Shown: positions 1 to 9,046, counted from the stretch's first letter. The stretch is 64,000 nucleotides of DNA from Fortiea sp. LEGE XX443 (GCF_015206815.1 NZ_JADEXZ010000002.1:62001-126000), one strand, 5' to 3'. The notes: a model not told the origin generated them from the sequence alone. Numbers and translations are program-made.

Positions 1-152
1 AAAGTACTCTTACCAGAACCATTCGGCCCCATAATCGCATGAATCTCGCCAGCGCGAACCTCCAAATTCACACCCTTCAAAATCGGCGTACCACCAACTT
101 CAGCCGTCAAATCTCTCACCGACAGCACAACTGCACTATTTTCAATAATCAT
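1..152 (-). CDS. sufC: SufC, Fe-S assembly ATPase (N-terminal part, cut by window edge)
   Basis: This is the first 50 codons of the ABC-type ATPase of the SUF complex, which works with SufB and SufD to build Fe-S clusters in the cytoplasm. The reading starts at the ATG whose complement lies at 150-152 and runs off the left edge. The visible protein contains a beta-strand leader ([11 protein letters not shown]) and a Walker A loop, GPNGSGKST, right at the cut. It lies 56 bp downstream of sufB on the same strand, as in the cyanobacterial sufBCDS operon. The spacer holds a CTTTGCG-type repeat that recurs in this genome. The identification rests on the Walker A region plus context. Confidence 0.93.
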   Translation of the reverse strand, partial: MIIENSAVVLSVRDLTAEVGGTPILKGVNLEVRAGEIHAIMGPNGSGKST

Positions 153-208
153 GTTCTCTCTCTTCTCTCTCTTCTTTGCGTACTTTGCGCCCTTTGCGGT
201 TCGTTATC

Positions 209-1648
209 CTAACCCACGCTACCTTCCAATTTCAGACTCAACAACTTATCAGCCTCCACCGCAAATTCCATTGGTAGCTGATTAAACACATCCTTGCAGA
301 AGCCGCTAATCATCATTGAAATGGCATCTTCTGAAGAAATGCCGCGTTGAGCAAAGAAGAATAGCTGATCTTCCCCAATTTTGGAAGTTGAAGCTTCATG
401 TTCAACTTTTGCAGCATTATTTTGGACTTGAATATAAGGGAAAGTATTGGCGTGAGCATTATCCCCAATTAACATAGAGTCGCACTGAGAATAATTTCTA
501 GCGCCTTCAGCCTTCGGGTTGACTTTCACTAAACCCCGGTAGCTGTTACTAGAATTACCTGCGGAGATTCCTTTAGAAATAATTGTGCTGCGAGTATTTT
601 TGCCGATATGAATCATCTTTGTCCCGGTGTCGGCTTGCTGCATGTGATTTGTCAACGCCACCGAGTAGAATTCACCCACAGAGTTATCACCCACCAACAC
701 GCAGCTAGGATACTTCCAAGTAATTGCTGAACCAGTTTCTACTTGAGTCCAGGAAATTTTGGAATTTACACCTTGGCACAAACCGCGCTTGGTAACGAAA
801 TTATAAATACCGCCTTTACCGTTAGCATCGCCTGCGTACCAGTTCTGAACGGTGGAGTATTTAATTTCGGCATTATCTAACGCCACAAGTTCCACAACCG
901 CGGCGTGGAGTTGGTTGCTGTCGTACATCGGCGCAGTACAACCTTCTAGGTAGGAAACATAACTACCTTCTTCAGCGACAATCAAAGTTCGTTCAAATTG
1001 TCCCGTATCGCCAGAGTTGATGCGGAAGTAGGTAGACAGTTCCATTGGGCATTTCACGCCTTTGGGAATGTAGACAAAGGAACCATCGCTAAAAACAGCA
1101 GCGTTCAAAGCAGCAAAGTAGTTGTCAGCAATAGGAACAACGCTACCCAGATATTTTTTGATTAATTCTGGGTGTTCCCGCAACGCTTCGGAAATGGAAC
1201 AGAATATCACGCCGTCTTCAGCGAGTTTTTCTTTGAAGGTAGTAGCGACAGAAACGCTATCAAAAATCGCATCCACCGCGACATTTGCCAGTCGCTTTTG
1301 TTCAGAAAGTGAAATACCAAGCTTCTCAAAGGTTTCAAGGAGTGTCGGATCTACTTCGTCTAAGCTGTTGAGTTTTTCTTTCTTTTGCTTCGGCGCAGAG
1401 TAATAGATGATATTCTGATAGTCTATTGGCGGATATTTGACACTAGGCCAAGTTGGTTCCGTCATTTTTTGCCACTGGCGATAGGCTCTCAAACGAAACT
1501 CCAGCATGAATTCCGGCTCATTCTTTTTTGCGGAAATCAGGCGGATCACGTCTTCACTTAGTCCACGCGGGATTGTGTCAGCTTCGATATCGGTGACGAA
1601 GCCGTACTTATAAGGTTGGTTGACTAGGGATTTGACAGTGGCACTCAT
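209..1648 (-). CDS. sufB: SufB, Fe-S cluster scaffold protein
   Basis: A 479-residue protein matching SufB, the scaffold subunit of the SufBCD complex on which nascent Fe-S clusters form. The length is usual for the family. The C-terminal beta-helix core is visible, with the conserved segment NYSQCDSML, whose Cys corresponds to the essential SufB cysteine of the family, followed by the His/Glu-rich stretch [15 protein letters not shown]. It is the promoter-proximal gene of the operon; sufC follows downstream. Transcription should be repressed by SufR through the two operators about 130-190 bp upstream. No frameshift or missing region is seen. Confidence 0.97.
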   Translation of the reverse strand: MSATVKSLVNQPYKYGFVTDIEADTIPRGLSEDVIRLISAKKNEPEFMLEFRLRAYRQWQKMTEPTWPSVKYPPIDYQNIIYYSAPKQKKEKLNSLDEVDPTLLETFEKLGISLSEQKRLANVAVDAIFDSVSVATTFKEKLAEDGVIFCSISEALREHPELIKKYLGSVVPIADNYFAALNAAVFSDGSFVYIPKGVKCPMELSTYFRINSGDTGQFERTLIVAEEGSYVSYLEGCTAPMYDSNQLHAAVVELVALDNAEIKYSTVQNWYAGDANGKGGIYNFVTKRGLCQGVNSKISWTQVETGSAITWKYPSCVLVGDNSVGEFYSVALTNHMQQADTGTKMIHIGKNTRSTIISKGISAGNSSNSYRGLVKVNPKAEGARNYSQCDSMLIGDNAHANTFPYIQVQNNAAKVEHEASTSKIGEDQLFFFAQRGISSEDAISMMISGFCKDVFNQLPMEFAVEADKLLSLKLEGSVG

Positions 1649-1775
1649 CGTTATTAGTCTCTCGTGTTCCGAAATAGGATCTCTTCTAAGGATGGAGACG
1701 GGCTGGTTTCTTGCCGATGCCGGCCTCTTGCTACCGAGTAGTTCACACGGCTGTTAGAATGGGGATGGAGAATAA

Positions 1776-1793
1776 AACAACAATTATGTTGTT
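1776..1793. promoter_or_regulatory. SufR operator 1
   Basis: A perfect inverted repeat with 7-base arms, AACAACA-N4-TGTTGTT, in the sufB-sufR divergent promoter region. It contains CAAC-N6-GTTG (1778-1791), the core recognised by SufR in Synechocystis. Assignment as an operator is inference from this match and the position. Confidence 0.85.
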
Positions 1794-1818
1794 TAATGTA
1801 TCTTCATTTTACGCTAAA

Positions 1819-1840
1819 TTAACAACAACAATGTTGTTAA
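1819..1840. promoter_or_regulatory. SufR operator 2
   Basis: A second perfect inverted repeat, TTAACAACA-N4-TGTTGTTAA (9-base arms), again containing CAAC-N6-GTTG (1823-1836). It ends 33 bases before the sufR start codon, so it is well placed for autorepression of sufR, while operator 1 lies nearer sufB. The two dyad centres are about 45 bp apart. Confidence 0.85.
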
Positions 1841-1873
1841 AGTCAAATTTTCAAAAAAAATTTTAGGACTAAG

Positions 1874-2572
1874 ATGGCGACTACCCACCAGTCCTCAACG
1901 AAGCAAGAGATCCTTGAATATCTGCTGAAACACTCACAAGCAACGGCTTTTGAGCTTTCTGAAATTTTAAATGTCAGCCCCCAAGCGATTCGTCGTCATC
2001 TCAAGGATTTGGAGGCGGAAGAATTAATTTTCTATTCCTCAACTGCACAGGCGGGAATGGGGCGACCGCAGCACATTTATCAACTGAGTCGTCAGGGGCG
2101 CGATCGCCTGCATCGGAGCGATCGCTTTGGTGATAGTTATGGCGAATTTGCAGTTTCTCTGCTGGATACCTTGGCAGAAACTGTCGGTCACGACAAAGTG
2201 AAATCGATATTACAAAAACAATGGGAACGCAAAGCCCAAGAATACCGCGATCGCGTGGGTAACGGTTCCTTAAAACAACGGGTGGAAAATTTAGTCGAGT
2301 TGCGAAAAGCGGAAGGATTCATGGCAGAATATCATTCTGTAGAAGCAGATGAGGAGAATTCTGCGAAGATATTAGGCGATCGCTTTATCTTAGTAGAACA
2401 TCACTGCGCGATTTCCAACGTTGCCGAATCTTTCCCTAGTATTTGCGGCCATGAATTGGAAATGTTTGCAGCTGTACTACCAGACTGTACCGTAGAACGC
2501 ACTCACTGGATTATCAACGGTGAACATCGCTGTGGCTATTTAGTTCAAGCTCGCAAGCAAGAGCGAAATTAA
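1874..2572 (+). CDS. sufR: SufR, Fe-S-sensing transcriptional repressor of the suf operon
   Basis: A 232-residue regulator with an N-terminal winged helix-turn-helix (about residues 10-75; EILNVSPQAIRRHLKDLEAEE is the recognition region) and a C-terminal metal-binding part. Four cysteines are spaced C178-X12-C191-X13-C205-X14-C220, exactly the SufR pattern known to ligate Fe-S clusters. In cyanobacteria SufR represses sufBCDS and itself when it carries a cluster. The gene is divergent from sufB with two operators between them. The start chosen is the ATG just after the second operator. The gene is intact. Confidence 0.96.
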   Translation: MATTHQSSTKQEILEYLLKHSQATAFELSEILNVSPQAIRRHLKDLEAEELIFYSSTAQAGMGRPQHIYQLSRQGRDRLHRSDRFGDSYGEFAVSLLDTLAETVGHDKVKSILQKQWERKAQEYRDRVGNGSLKQRVENLVELRKAEGFMAEYHSVEADEENSAKILGDRFILVEHHCAISNVAESFPSICGHELEMFAAVLPDCTVERTHWIINGEHRCGYLVQARKQERN

Positions 2573-2593
2573 TTTCAAAAGGCTTAATTTATC

Positions 2594-2731
2594 GTAGACG
2601 CGCAAGCGGCTTGCCGCAGGCTACCACAGAGGCGCAGAGTACACGGAGGAATGAGAGTTTCAGAGAGTCGTTGCGTAAGCCCTAGTATTGATGGCTAGGA
2701 TAATTTCATACTTCATACTTCACACTTCACA
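2594..2731. repeat. Intergenic repeats after sufR
   Basis: The gap between sufR and the next gene carries a dispersed GC-rich repeat (about 2594-2650; GTAGACGCGCAAGCGGC and an inverted GCGGCTTGCCGC) and then a run of heptanucleotide units, CTTCATA/CTTCACA, at 2704-2731. Heptad repeats of this kind are common between genes in heterocystous cyanobacteria. No gene is seen in it. Confidence 0.6.
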
Positions 2732-2737
2732 CTTTCT

Positions 2738-2998
2738 ATGGATTTACCATCACAGCAGCCATCAACACAGTTTTTAACCTTAGAAGAATCAGCAAAAGTT
2801 GATGCTGCTTTACTGACTTCTTCAGAAAAATTCTTAACAAGATTGACTATTTCGTCACATAAACTCTTGAAGCATATAGCTCAAGAGTACAATGTCACCC
2901 TTGAACAATTGACAACACAACAAATCATTAATTGGTTTGAAGAAGATAGTAAGATTAGGCATGAACAGGGAATTGAAGCTTCTTTTTTGAAGTGGTAG
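2738..2998 (+). CDS. Small conserved-looking protein of unknown function
   Basis: An 86-residue acidic, helical protein. I do not recognise a domain. It has a Ser/Thr/Gln-rich start and a predicted helical body (LLTSSEKFLTRLTISSHKLLKHIAQEY), and ends in ASFLKW; no signal peptide or membrane span. The ATG start is close behind the heptad repeat, with no clear ribosome binding site. It is followed after 51 bp by a YciI-family gene on the same strand, so the two may be cotranscribed. It is kept because codon use looks normal and the frame is clean. Confidence 0.6.
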   Translation: MDLPSQQPSTQFLTLEESAKVDAALLTSSEKFLTRLTISSHKLLKHIAQEYNVTLEQLTTQQIINWFEEDSKIRHEQGIEASFLKW

Positions 2999-3049
2999 CT
3001 GAAAATTCATAATCTGAACATCCTCTCAAAGTCAGTTTGCACAAACATT

Positions 3050-3355
3050 ATGTCTAAACTTTTTGCTGTTGTCGTTGCCACAGTTCCAAAGTACTACGAC
3101 TACAAAAAGGTTCACCCAGAACATGACCAAAATCAATTGGCTTGGTTTCGTGAGCAACAAGAGAAAGGAACACTACTGTGCTGCGGCCCGTTTTTTCCCC
3201 ATGATGGAACGGGACTTTGGGTGATTCAGGCAGAAAATATTGAAGAGGCTCAAGCTATTGTCAACAGTAGCCCACGTGCGCGAGATGGGATGTTAGCTGA
3301 CTCTGCTAGGGTTGTAGAGTGGGAAGTGCATATTGGGCGCGATCGTTATATGTAG
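3050..3355 (+). CDS. YciI family protein
   Basis: A 101-residue protein of the YciI (YCII) family, small ferredoxin-like alpha/beta dimers; some members act on chlorinated aromatics but the function of most is unknown. Family features seen are the strand-helix start (LFAVVVATVPKYYDYKKVHPEHDQNQLAWFREQQEKG, which carries the His-containing stretch), the glycine-rich turn CCGPFF, and the C-terminal helix AQAIVNSSPRARDGMLADSARV. Length is normal. A hairpin terminator lies about 60 bp downstream. Confidence 0.85.
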   Translation: MSKLFAVVVATVPKYYDYKKVHPEHDQNQLAWFREQQEKGTLLCCGPFFPHDGTGLWVIQAENIEEAQAIVNSSPRARDGMLADSARVVEWEVHIGRDRYM

Positions 3356-3410
3356 TCCATAAACCTTCTCAAAAAGATTAATAAAACAGCATAAACACTA
3401 ACTTTCGTCA

Positions 3411-3440
3411 AAAAAAGCACCTTTTTTAGGGTGCTTTTCA
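3411..3440. terminator. Bidirectional intrinsic terminator
   Basis: Hairpin AAAAGCACC (3413-3421) / GGTGCTTTT (3430-3438) with an 8-base loop between two convergent genes. The minus-strand reading has the longer U-tract (seven T), the plus strand four, so it can serve both the YciI gene and the membrane-protein gene. Confidence 0.8.
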
Positions 3441-3470
3441 AATTTATGATTGAGTTGTTCAAGACATATT

Positions 3471-4106
3471 TCAGGAATGATAGCCATTTGTCCGAGGGCT
3501 ACGAACTCCTACCACAGCACCTATAAGAGCAGCCGCTAAACTCAACAAAGAACCAAAGACAAACCACCACAAAGTTCTAGAAGTTGCTGCTGCAATTTCG
3601 CGGGCTTGTTCGGCAGTTACATTAGGTATATTTTGGGGTATGGCTGCGCCGCCAGGCTGTTGTGCTTGGTTGATAACTTCTCCTGCGTTAGATGCAGCAA
3701 TGCCAAAAGCACCCCATACCCCACTAGCCAAAAACCAAGAGCTAAGTGCTAAAGTCGTAGCCCACAGAATTGCACCGTTGAGAAGTGCTGTGTTGCGGTT
3801 CATCGGCCCACAAGCGCGGCTAGTAATCCAGCCGCCAACAAACAAGGAAAGCAGCAAAGCAATTGTTGACCAAACGCTGACATTACTAGCAACACCAGGA
3901 GCAATGCTTCTGGGAGCCAATGAATCGGCAACTCTACCTGCACCAATTGCAGCAAAAAAGGAACTCAATATTAATTGAGTTGCTAAGGCAACTAGCACAC
4001 CGGAAATGATTGGGCCCCAACGAACACGATCATGATACTCAGCCAATCTAGTTGTTACCGTTGGCTCCGGAGCAATATCATCACCGACACGATTTACGTA
4101 TGACAT
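3471..4106 (-). CDS. Four-helix integral membrane protein, unknown function
   Basis: A 211-residue protein with an N-terminal cytoplasmic stretch (about 1-28) and four hydrophobic segments at roughly 30-52, 78-98, 108-130 and 180-203. The third and fourth are separated by a Gln/Pro/Ala-rich loop (NQAQQPGGAAIPQN). Small residues (G, A, S) are frequent in the helices. The motif WITSRACGPMNRNTALLNGAILW between helices 2 and 3 looks conserved, but I cannot tie it to a named family. It ends at the shared bidirectional terminator. Confidence 0.75.
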   Translation of the reverse strand: MSYVNRVGDDIAPEPTVTTRLAEYHDRVRWGPIISGVLVALATQLILSSFFAAIGAGRVADSLAPRSIAPGVASNVSVWSTIALLLSLFVGGWITSRACGPMNRNTALLNGAILWATTLALSSWFLASGVWGAFGIAASNAGEVINQAQQPGGAAIPQNIPNVTAEQAREIAAATSRTLWWFVFGSLLSLAAALIGAVVGVRSPRTNGYHS

Positions 4107-4576
4107 AGTTTATTTTCTCCCTTGTTAATTCTGTAAACTTTTTCTCAGTTATATTCATGCTTACGCTGTCAGTATTCAGTGGTTAGAACTCAGAATTTAT
4201 CAGGGTTTTTGCGTCATTACTGTATTCCTTCACTATTCTGTTTCTGATGTTCTAACTCGTGAAATTTTACCTTACGTTTAAATTTAAATGGCTAGTTATG
4301 TACTCTAATATCTATCAACAGTGAGAGTTATTTTATCTATCGCAAGTAAGAATAAATTTAATTATTATGATTGTTAATTTTGTTTATGTATGATTTATTT
4401 TTTTAAACTTTTGCTTTTTAGGTGTTAATTTACTAAAAATTATGTCTAATTTATCCTCTATTTAAGAGACAGAAATATAGATGAAATATGAGTAATGGCT
4501 AATAGGTAATTATGCAGTATTTGTCACCTGTTAGTCATTACCAAAATACTGAGAACACAGTTATGAAAAGAAAATA
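4107..4576. other. AT-rich intergenic region, no gene seen
   Basis: 470 bp, very AT-rich, between two minus-strand genes. It must hold the promoter of the four-helix membrane protein gene. I see no open frame, RNA gene or repeat that I can defend. Confidence 0.5.
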
Positions 4577-4903
4577 TTAACGCATTTTTACCGCTGTTCC
4601 CGTAGCAGTAATCAGCATCAAAACTCCAGACTGGTCAACATTGATTGTACCCGTATCGATTTCAATACCGATGACGGCGTTTGCGCCTAAACGCTGTGCG
4701 CGTTGTTCTAATTCTGTTAATGCTTTTCTTTGGCCTTCTTCAAATAAACGTTCATAGCTACCGGTGCGTCCGCCAATAACATCTCGAATGCCAGCAAAAA
4801 AATCTCGTAAAAAATTGCTACCATAGACAACTTCCGCAGTTACAATACCTAAATATGAATCAATCACTGCACCTTGAATCACATCGGTTGTAGTTAAAAT
4901 CAT
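4577..4903 (-). CDS. YbjQ / UPF0145 family protein
   Basis: A 108-residue protein of the YbjQ (UPF0145, DUF74) family, small proteins that assemble into pentamer-like rings and were once predicted to bind heavy metals. Seen are the N-terminal strand ILTTTDVIQGAVIDSYLGIVTAEVVYG, the middle helix region with the conserved GGRTGSYERLFEEGQRKALTELEQRA, and the closing AQRLGANAVIGIEIDT. Length and order fit the family throughout. The cellular role is not established. Confidence 0.88.
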   Translation of the reverse strand: MILTTTDVIQGAVIDSYLGIVTAEVVYGSNFLRDFFAGIRDVIGGRTGSYERLFEEGQRKALTELEQRAQRLGANAVIGIEIDTGTINVDQSGVLMLITATGTAVKMR

Positions 4904-5137
4904 AAATTAACCTCACAGGTGAACAGGTTAGAAAATTACGCTTGAGATTATTGTGAATGGAGTCATACTTAAAATAATACTTTGTGCTTGCAATAAAAGA
5001 GAGAAATTTGATACAGAAGCTGAAGATTTCTCGATGTTAATATTATGCAAAATGTTATGTTTATTCCAGAATAGTTAAAGTGATGTGATATTAAATAGTA
5101 ATCAGCATAAATCAGAAATACTGATCAAAAAGACTTA

Positions 5138-5303
5138 AGAGGATGTTTGAAAAGTCTGTAGTAGTGTATCAAATATTTGTTTACCCCACCCTAACCCTCA
5201 CTCCACTTTGCTCAAGTCGGGAAACCCACCCACGCAAGTGGCGTGATTAAAGGGGGTAAAAATGTGATGAAAATTACAGCAAATCACTTTTAAAACAACC
5301 TCT
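5138..5303. mobile_element. MITE-like element, AGAGGATG family, copy 1
   Basis: A 166-bp non-coding unit with imperfect inverted ends: left AGAGGATGTTTGAAAAGT, right end reverse complement AGAGGTTGTTTTAAAAGT (16 of 18 match). Flanks are cttaa and taag, so a short TA-type target duplication is possible. The inside contains a small hairpin (CACGCAAGTGGCGTG). It lies in the 626-bp gap 4904-5529, which otherwise shows no gene. A relative with the same left end is at 23222-23374. Confidence 0.65.
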
Positions 5304-5529
5304 AAGTATGCTACTGATAACCCTCAGGTTGAAATGTGGCGTATACTGAAGATTTAATATTTGTGAGTTGATTATTCAGTGGAAACTCTAGTAACTTTGT
5401 GTCATCTATAGCCTTTCAGTTTACAAAATATTAATATTTTGTAAACCAGAATAAATACAGTTTTCAAAAATGCAGATTTTTGTTTTAATGTACAAGAAAA
5501 AAGTCCACTAAAAATTCAGGAAATTTACT

Positions 5530-6210
5530 GTGTACAAACGCATATCACTTATAGTTGGTGTTCTGTTATTAGGATGTAGTGTTGCTGCTATTCCTTCAAT
5601 CGCTCAGGCTCAGGTATTTGTCGCGCAAGCAAAAAACCCCGAATTAAAGGAATTGTTTGAAGAAGGTCGCAGACAAGTTGATGCTGGCGATTACGATGGA
5701 GCGATCGCTACCTATCAAAGAGCTGCGTCCCTTGACCCCAAGAATGCTAAAGTCCATTCTGGAATGGGTTATTTGTACGCCCAACAGGGAAATTACCAAG
5801 CCGCACTAGTCGCGTATCGTCGGGCGCTGGGTCTTGATCCCAACAACAGTGATTTTTTTTATGCTGTGGGTTATATCAAAGGTAACCTGGGAGACACTAA
5901 AGGTTCGAGAGATGCTTATCGTCGTGCTATTCAGCTAAACCGCAGTAATATTAATGCCTATTTGGGATTGGGAGTCACTCAAGCCCGTTTAGGAGATTAT
6001 GAAGCGGCTAATTGGGCATACGAACAAGCTATTGGTATAGATCGAAACAATGGACAAATATATGAGTTTATGGCTTCGATGTTTAAACAGCGTCGCCAGA
6101 CAAAGCAAGCAAATACCTTGCTGCAAAAAGCTCTTAGCTTGTACCAAAGACAGAATAATGCAGATGGGGTTGACAGAGTAGAAGCAATGCTGCGAGATTT
6201 AGGAAGCTAA
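5530..6210 (+). CDS. Exported tetratricopeptide (TPR) repeat protein
   Basis: A 226-residue protein starting at a GTG codon. Residues 1-28 form a signal peptide (hydrophobic ISLIVGVLLLGCSVAAI, then IAQAQ). Four to five TPR units follow from about residue 38, with typical positions such as GDYDGAIATYQRAASLDPKNA, GNYQAALVAYRRALGLDPNNS and GDYEAANWAYEQAIGIDRNN. TPRs mediate protein-protein contact, so the protein is probably a periplasmic assembly factor, but the partner is unknown. It stands alone between the 626-bp gap and a convergent ABC gene whose end is 2 bp away. Confidence 0.85.
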   Translation: MYKRISLIVGVLLLGCSVAAIPSIAQAQVFVAQAKNPELKELFEEGRRQVDAGDYDGAIATYQRAASLDPKNAKVHSGMGYLYAQQGNYQAALVAYRRALGLDPNNSDFFYAVGYIKGNLGDTKGSRDAYRRAIQLNRSNINAYLGLGVTQARLGDYEAANWAYEQAIGIDRNNGQIYEFMASMFKQRRQTKQANTLLQKALSLYQRQNNADGVDRVEAMLRDLGS

Positions 6211-6212
6211 TA

Positions 6213-7115
6213 TTAATCTAGCTGTCGTCCAGTTAGTTCTACAAAGATATCTTCCAAATTGGAGGAACGCACCATCATTCCGGTTTTATCAGGTTGTTGA
6301 TTCAGATAGATTTTTGCTTCTTCTAGAGAAGGGAAAAATAAATATTCCCAGCGTCGGGCGCTGTCATTCCCTGCCTCGGTGACACCCAATTGTTTCATCA
6401 CCAAACCTTCGCCGTGAGCAGAACGCAACTGTTGGAGCGTTCCTAAAGATATAAGTTTACCACTATCCATAATACCGATGCGTCCTGGCTGAGTAGCTTC
6501 AAAGGCTCCACACAAATACTCGACCTCATCCATGTAGTGAGTTGTCAGTAATATTGTCATCCCTTGCTTATTGAGTTCCCGAATCATCTCCCAAAGCCGC
6601 CTGCGAGTTTGGGGGTCTAGTCCGACAGTTGGTTCATCCAAAAATAAAATTTGCGGTCGGTGTAGCAAAGCCCTGGCTATCTGTAACCGTCGTTTCATCC
6701 CACCAGACAAAGTTTTTACCAAATCATCTTTTCTATTTGCTAGTTCCACATACTCTAACCACTGATTAATCAGTCGTTGTCGCTGTGGGTTGGCTATGTG
6801 ATGTAGCCGCCCATGCAGTTCCATATTTTCCCAGACGCTTAAATCACCGTCTACACTAGTTTGCTGCAATACAACACCAATGCTCTGCTTTGCTTGTATT
6901 GCTTGGTTCACCACATCATACCCAGCGACCTGTATATGTCCTTGAGATGGTTTTGTTAGTGTAGTTAGCATCCGAATTGTGGTGGATTTACCTGCACCAT
7001 TGGGGCCAAGCAGAGCAAAAATTTCTCCTGGTGCGATCGCAAATGATAAATCGTTAACCACGGGGATATTACTGTAAAACTTGGATACATTCTCTAACAA
7101 AACAGCAGCGGTCAT
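6213..7115 (-). CDS. ABC transporter ATP-binding protein (DrrA/NodI-like), no permease nearby
   Basis: A 300-residue ATPase of the multidrug/export subtype. Motifs in order: Walker A GPNGAGKST, Q-loop (GVVLQQTSVDG), signature LSGGMKRRL, Walker B ILFLDEPTVGLDP, and the switch histidine in LLTTHYMDE. The C-terminal about 70 residues follow the DrrA/CcmA-like pattern, ending NLEDIFVELTGRQLD. I chose the ATG at 7113-7115 because the family homology begins there; the frame stays open upstream to 7256 but encodes an unlikely Cys-rich leader. No permease gene is adjacent, so the partner must be elsewhere. Confidence 0.9.
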   Translation of the reverse strand: MTAAVLLENVSKFYSNIPVVNDLSFAIAPGEIFALLGPNGAGKSTTIRMLTTLTKPSQGHIQVAGYDVVNQAIQAKQSIGVVLQQTSVDGDLSVWENMELHGRLHHIANPQRQRLINQWLEYVELANRKDDLVKTLSGGMKRRLQIARALLHRPQILFLDEPTVGLDPQTRRRLWEMIRELNKQGMTILLTTHYMDEVEYLCGAFEATQPGRIGIMDSGKLISLGTLQQLRSAHGEGLVMKQLGVTEAGNDSARRWEYLFFPSLEEAKIYLNQQPDKTGMMVRSSNLEDIFVELTGRQLD

Positions 7116-7279
7116 AGATAGCTTACTTATACTCAGTTCATCACATAGACTACCAATTATTTGTTTTGAGCGATAGTTTATGGGCTGCCGTCTTGGCAAA
7201 CATGAACAGGACTTACGCCACTGGCATAAATAATAAATCAGATCATATTTATACAATCAAACTACATACCAGATTAAAT

Positions 7280-8224
7280 CTAGATTTCAATTAAAACAAC
7301 TTTGCAAATATGAGCGTTGTAAATCTGAATATGGCGTGAAAAGATAACATTCAGAAAAAGCCACCAAGCGTAAAGTGAAAATAAAGATTTATCCGACATT
7401 GACATCAAACTGCGGAAGTCTCTTTGCTTCAGCGCTACTAAAGTCCAATGTAGTTTCAGATAATTTTTGATAACCTCAATATCTGGGACATAAGAGTGAT
7501 GTTTGCCATCAATCAAATTGTAGATTTTTTCTTTGATTAAGATATTTGTGTCTAGCCGCCGAGACAGAGAAAACTTTTGATTATAAGCCCCTGCCCAAAT
7601 AGTCCGATAAGCTAGGCATTGATTTAGGAAAACAGCATCCCCAAATTGGGCAATTCGCAACCAAGAATCTATGTCATCACAATTTGCATCTAATTGAGAA
7701 TCCCAACCACCTGTTTTACAAAAAGCATCACGACTACAAGCGACTTGCACAGGTGTACCAAAAGGCAGTAATTCCAAAAGCATCCCGTAGTGAATATCTG
7801 CTTGGGGAACGTAAAAAGCTAAACCAGTCCCAATTTGGGGGGTGCGACTGAGTTCTACTTCATGTTTATCTACCTGAGCCGCAATACAAGAGCAAATCAC
7901 TGCATGAGGACAAAGTGCGATCGCCTTTGCCATCTCTTCGATACAATTGGCTGCAAGATAGTCATCATCATCCAAAAACTTAATCCAGTCACCACTGGCT
8001 TTTTGGATTCCCGCATTTACAGTAGCTGCATGACCTTGATTTACCTCATTACGATGGTAAACTACTTTATTACCTAAGCTTTCTACGTAGGCTTGCGTGT
8101 CATCAGCAGAACAATCATCAGCTACAATCACTTCGCAAGGAATTGTCTGGTTGACAGCCGAATCAATGGCTCGGCGTAGTAAGCTTAAGCGGTTATAAGT
8201 AGTAATAACGACGCTAAATTTCAT
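7280..8224 (-). CDS. Glycosyltransferase family 2
   Basis: A 314-residue GT-A fold transferase. The N-terminal domain starts FSVVITTYNRLSLLRRAIDSAVNQ, has the nucleotide-binding acidic IVADDCSADDT and the metal-binding FLDDDDYL; a later CDDIDSWLRIAQFG fits the acceptor-side acidic motif. A hydrophobic segment near the end (SLYAWWLFLNVIF) may associate with membrane. Sugar donor and acceptor cannot be read from sequence. The ATG at 8222-8224 is preferred over a GTG three codons upstream. Its neighbour ABC ATPase lies 164 bp downstream on the same strand, so a link to polysaccharide export is possible but unproven. Confidence 0.87.
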   Translation of the reverse strand: MKFSVVITTYNRLSLLRRAIDSAVNQTIPCEVIVADDCSADDTQAYVESLGNKVVYHRNEVNQGHAATVNAGIQKASGDWIKFLDDDDYLAANCIEEMAKAIALCPHAVICSCIAAQVDKHEVELSRTPQIGTGLAFYVPQADIHYGMLLELLPFGTPVQVACSRDAFCKTGGWDSQLDANCDDIDSWLRIAQFGDAVFLNQCLAYRTIWAGAYNQKFSLSRRLDTNILIKEKIYNLIDGKHHSYVPDIEVIKNYLKLHWTLVALKQRDFRSLMSMSDKSLFSLYAWWLFLNVIFSRHIQIYNAHICKVVLIEI

Positions 8225-8376
8225 AAAACTCACAACTATGGCAAAGCTTCATGCAATATAGCTTTCATTTTCAGATATTCGGATCGGTGAAAAATTCTAA
8301 ATCTCAATAGATCACTAGACTGAAAGCAGATTATCGATTTATTATAAATGATTGTGGATTTTAAAGCAGACAGGCT

Positions 8377-8739
8377 ATGAATGCTCAAGAGATCATCCGT
8401 TCCATTGAAGCGGAACAACTAAAATCGAATCTGCCCGACATTTATGTGGGCGATACAGTGAAAGTCGGCGTTAAAATCAAAGAAGGCGAAAAATACCGCG
8501 TACAACCCTACGAAGGCGTTGTGATTGCCAAACGCAACGGCGGTATTAACGAAACTATTACAGTTCGTCGCGTGTTTCAAGGTGTAGGTGTAGAACGAGT
8601 GTTTTTATTGCATTCGCCTCGCATCGACAACATCAAAATCATCCGTCGCGGTAAAGTACGTCGTGCTAAACTGTACTATCTCCGCGATCGCGTCGGTAAA
8701 GCTACCCGGATCAAGCAACGCTTCGACCGTCCTTTGTAG
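8377..8739 (+). CDS. rplS: 50S ribosomal protein L19
   Basis: A 120-residue protein with the L19 signature: N-terminal [16 protein letters not shown], the beta-barrel segment [32 protein letters not shown], and the C-terminal basic [35 protein letters not shown]. It sits at the interface of the 30S and 50S subunits. It is first in a block containing tRNA-Trp, secE and nusG. Length and sequence are normal. Confidence 0.97.
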   Translation: MNAQEIIRSIEAEQLKSNLPDIYVGDTVKVGVKIKEGEKYRVQPYEGVVIAKRNGGINETITVRRVFQGVGVERVFLLHSPRIDNIKIIRRGKVRRAKLYYLRDRVGKATRIKQRFDRPL

Positions 8740-8772
8740 TTTTTGGATTAGGGTATGGGAGAAATCTCAAAT

Positions 8773-8800
8773 AACAAGCGGCTTTTGCCGCTGAGTTGTT
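8773..8800 (+). terminator. Possible hairpin terminator after rplS
   Basis: Stem AGCGGC (8777-8782) / GCCGCT (8787-8792) with a TTTT loop, and a weaker outer AACA/TGTT pairing. No run of T follows, so termination is uncertain; it could instead be an mRNA 3' stabiliser. Confidence 0.4.
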
Positions 8801-8889
8801 CCCTCAACCAAAATCATGTACAATAAAAATCGCAATTGCGTTAAACTAAATCAAAGTTCAGCGCAACCACCGAATCCAAACCAACCTGT

Positions 8890-8962
8890 GCGCTCTTAGT
8901 TCAGTTGGTAGAACGCAGGTCTCCAAAACCTGATGTCGGGGGTTCAAGTCCTCCAGGGCGCG
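8890..8962 (+). tRNA. trnW: tRNA-Trp (CCA)
   Basis: A 73-base cloverleaf: acceptor arm GCGCTCT pairs with AGGGCGC, anticodon stem CAGGT/ACCTG encloses the loop CTCCAAA with anticodon CCA at 8923-8925, and the T-arm contains GGTTCAAGTC. The discriminator base is G and the 3' CCA is not encoded. It precedes secE, a usual cyanobacterial arrangement. Confidence 0.97.
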
Positions 8963-8981
8963 CTCGCAGGCAAAAAATAAA

Positions 8982-9046
8982 ACCCGAAACAATAGCACTT
9001 CTACTCAACAAAGTAGCTAGTGCTTATGATTTCGGGTATAGTTTTT
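8982..9046 (+). terminator. Long intrinsic terminator after tRNA-Trp
   Basis: A long three-part hairpin: ACCCGAAA (8982-8989) with TTTCGGGT (9030-9037), AGCACT (8994-8999) with AGTGCT (9019-9024), CTACT (9001-9005) with AGTAG (9012-9016), followed by atag and six T. It should separate the tRNA transcript from secE-nusG. Confidence 0.85.
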
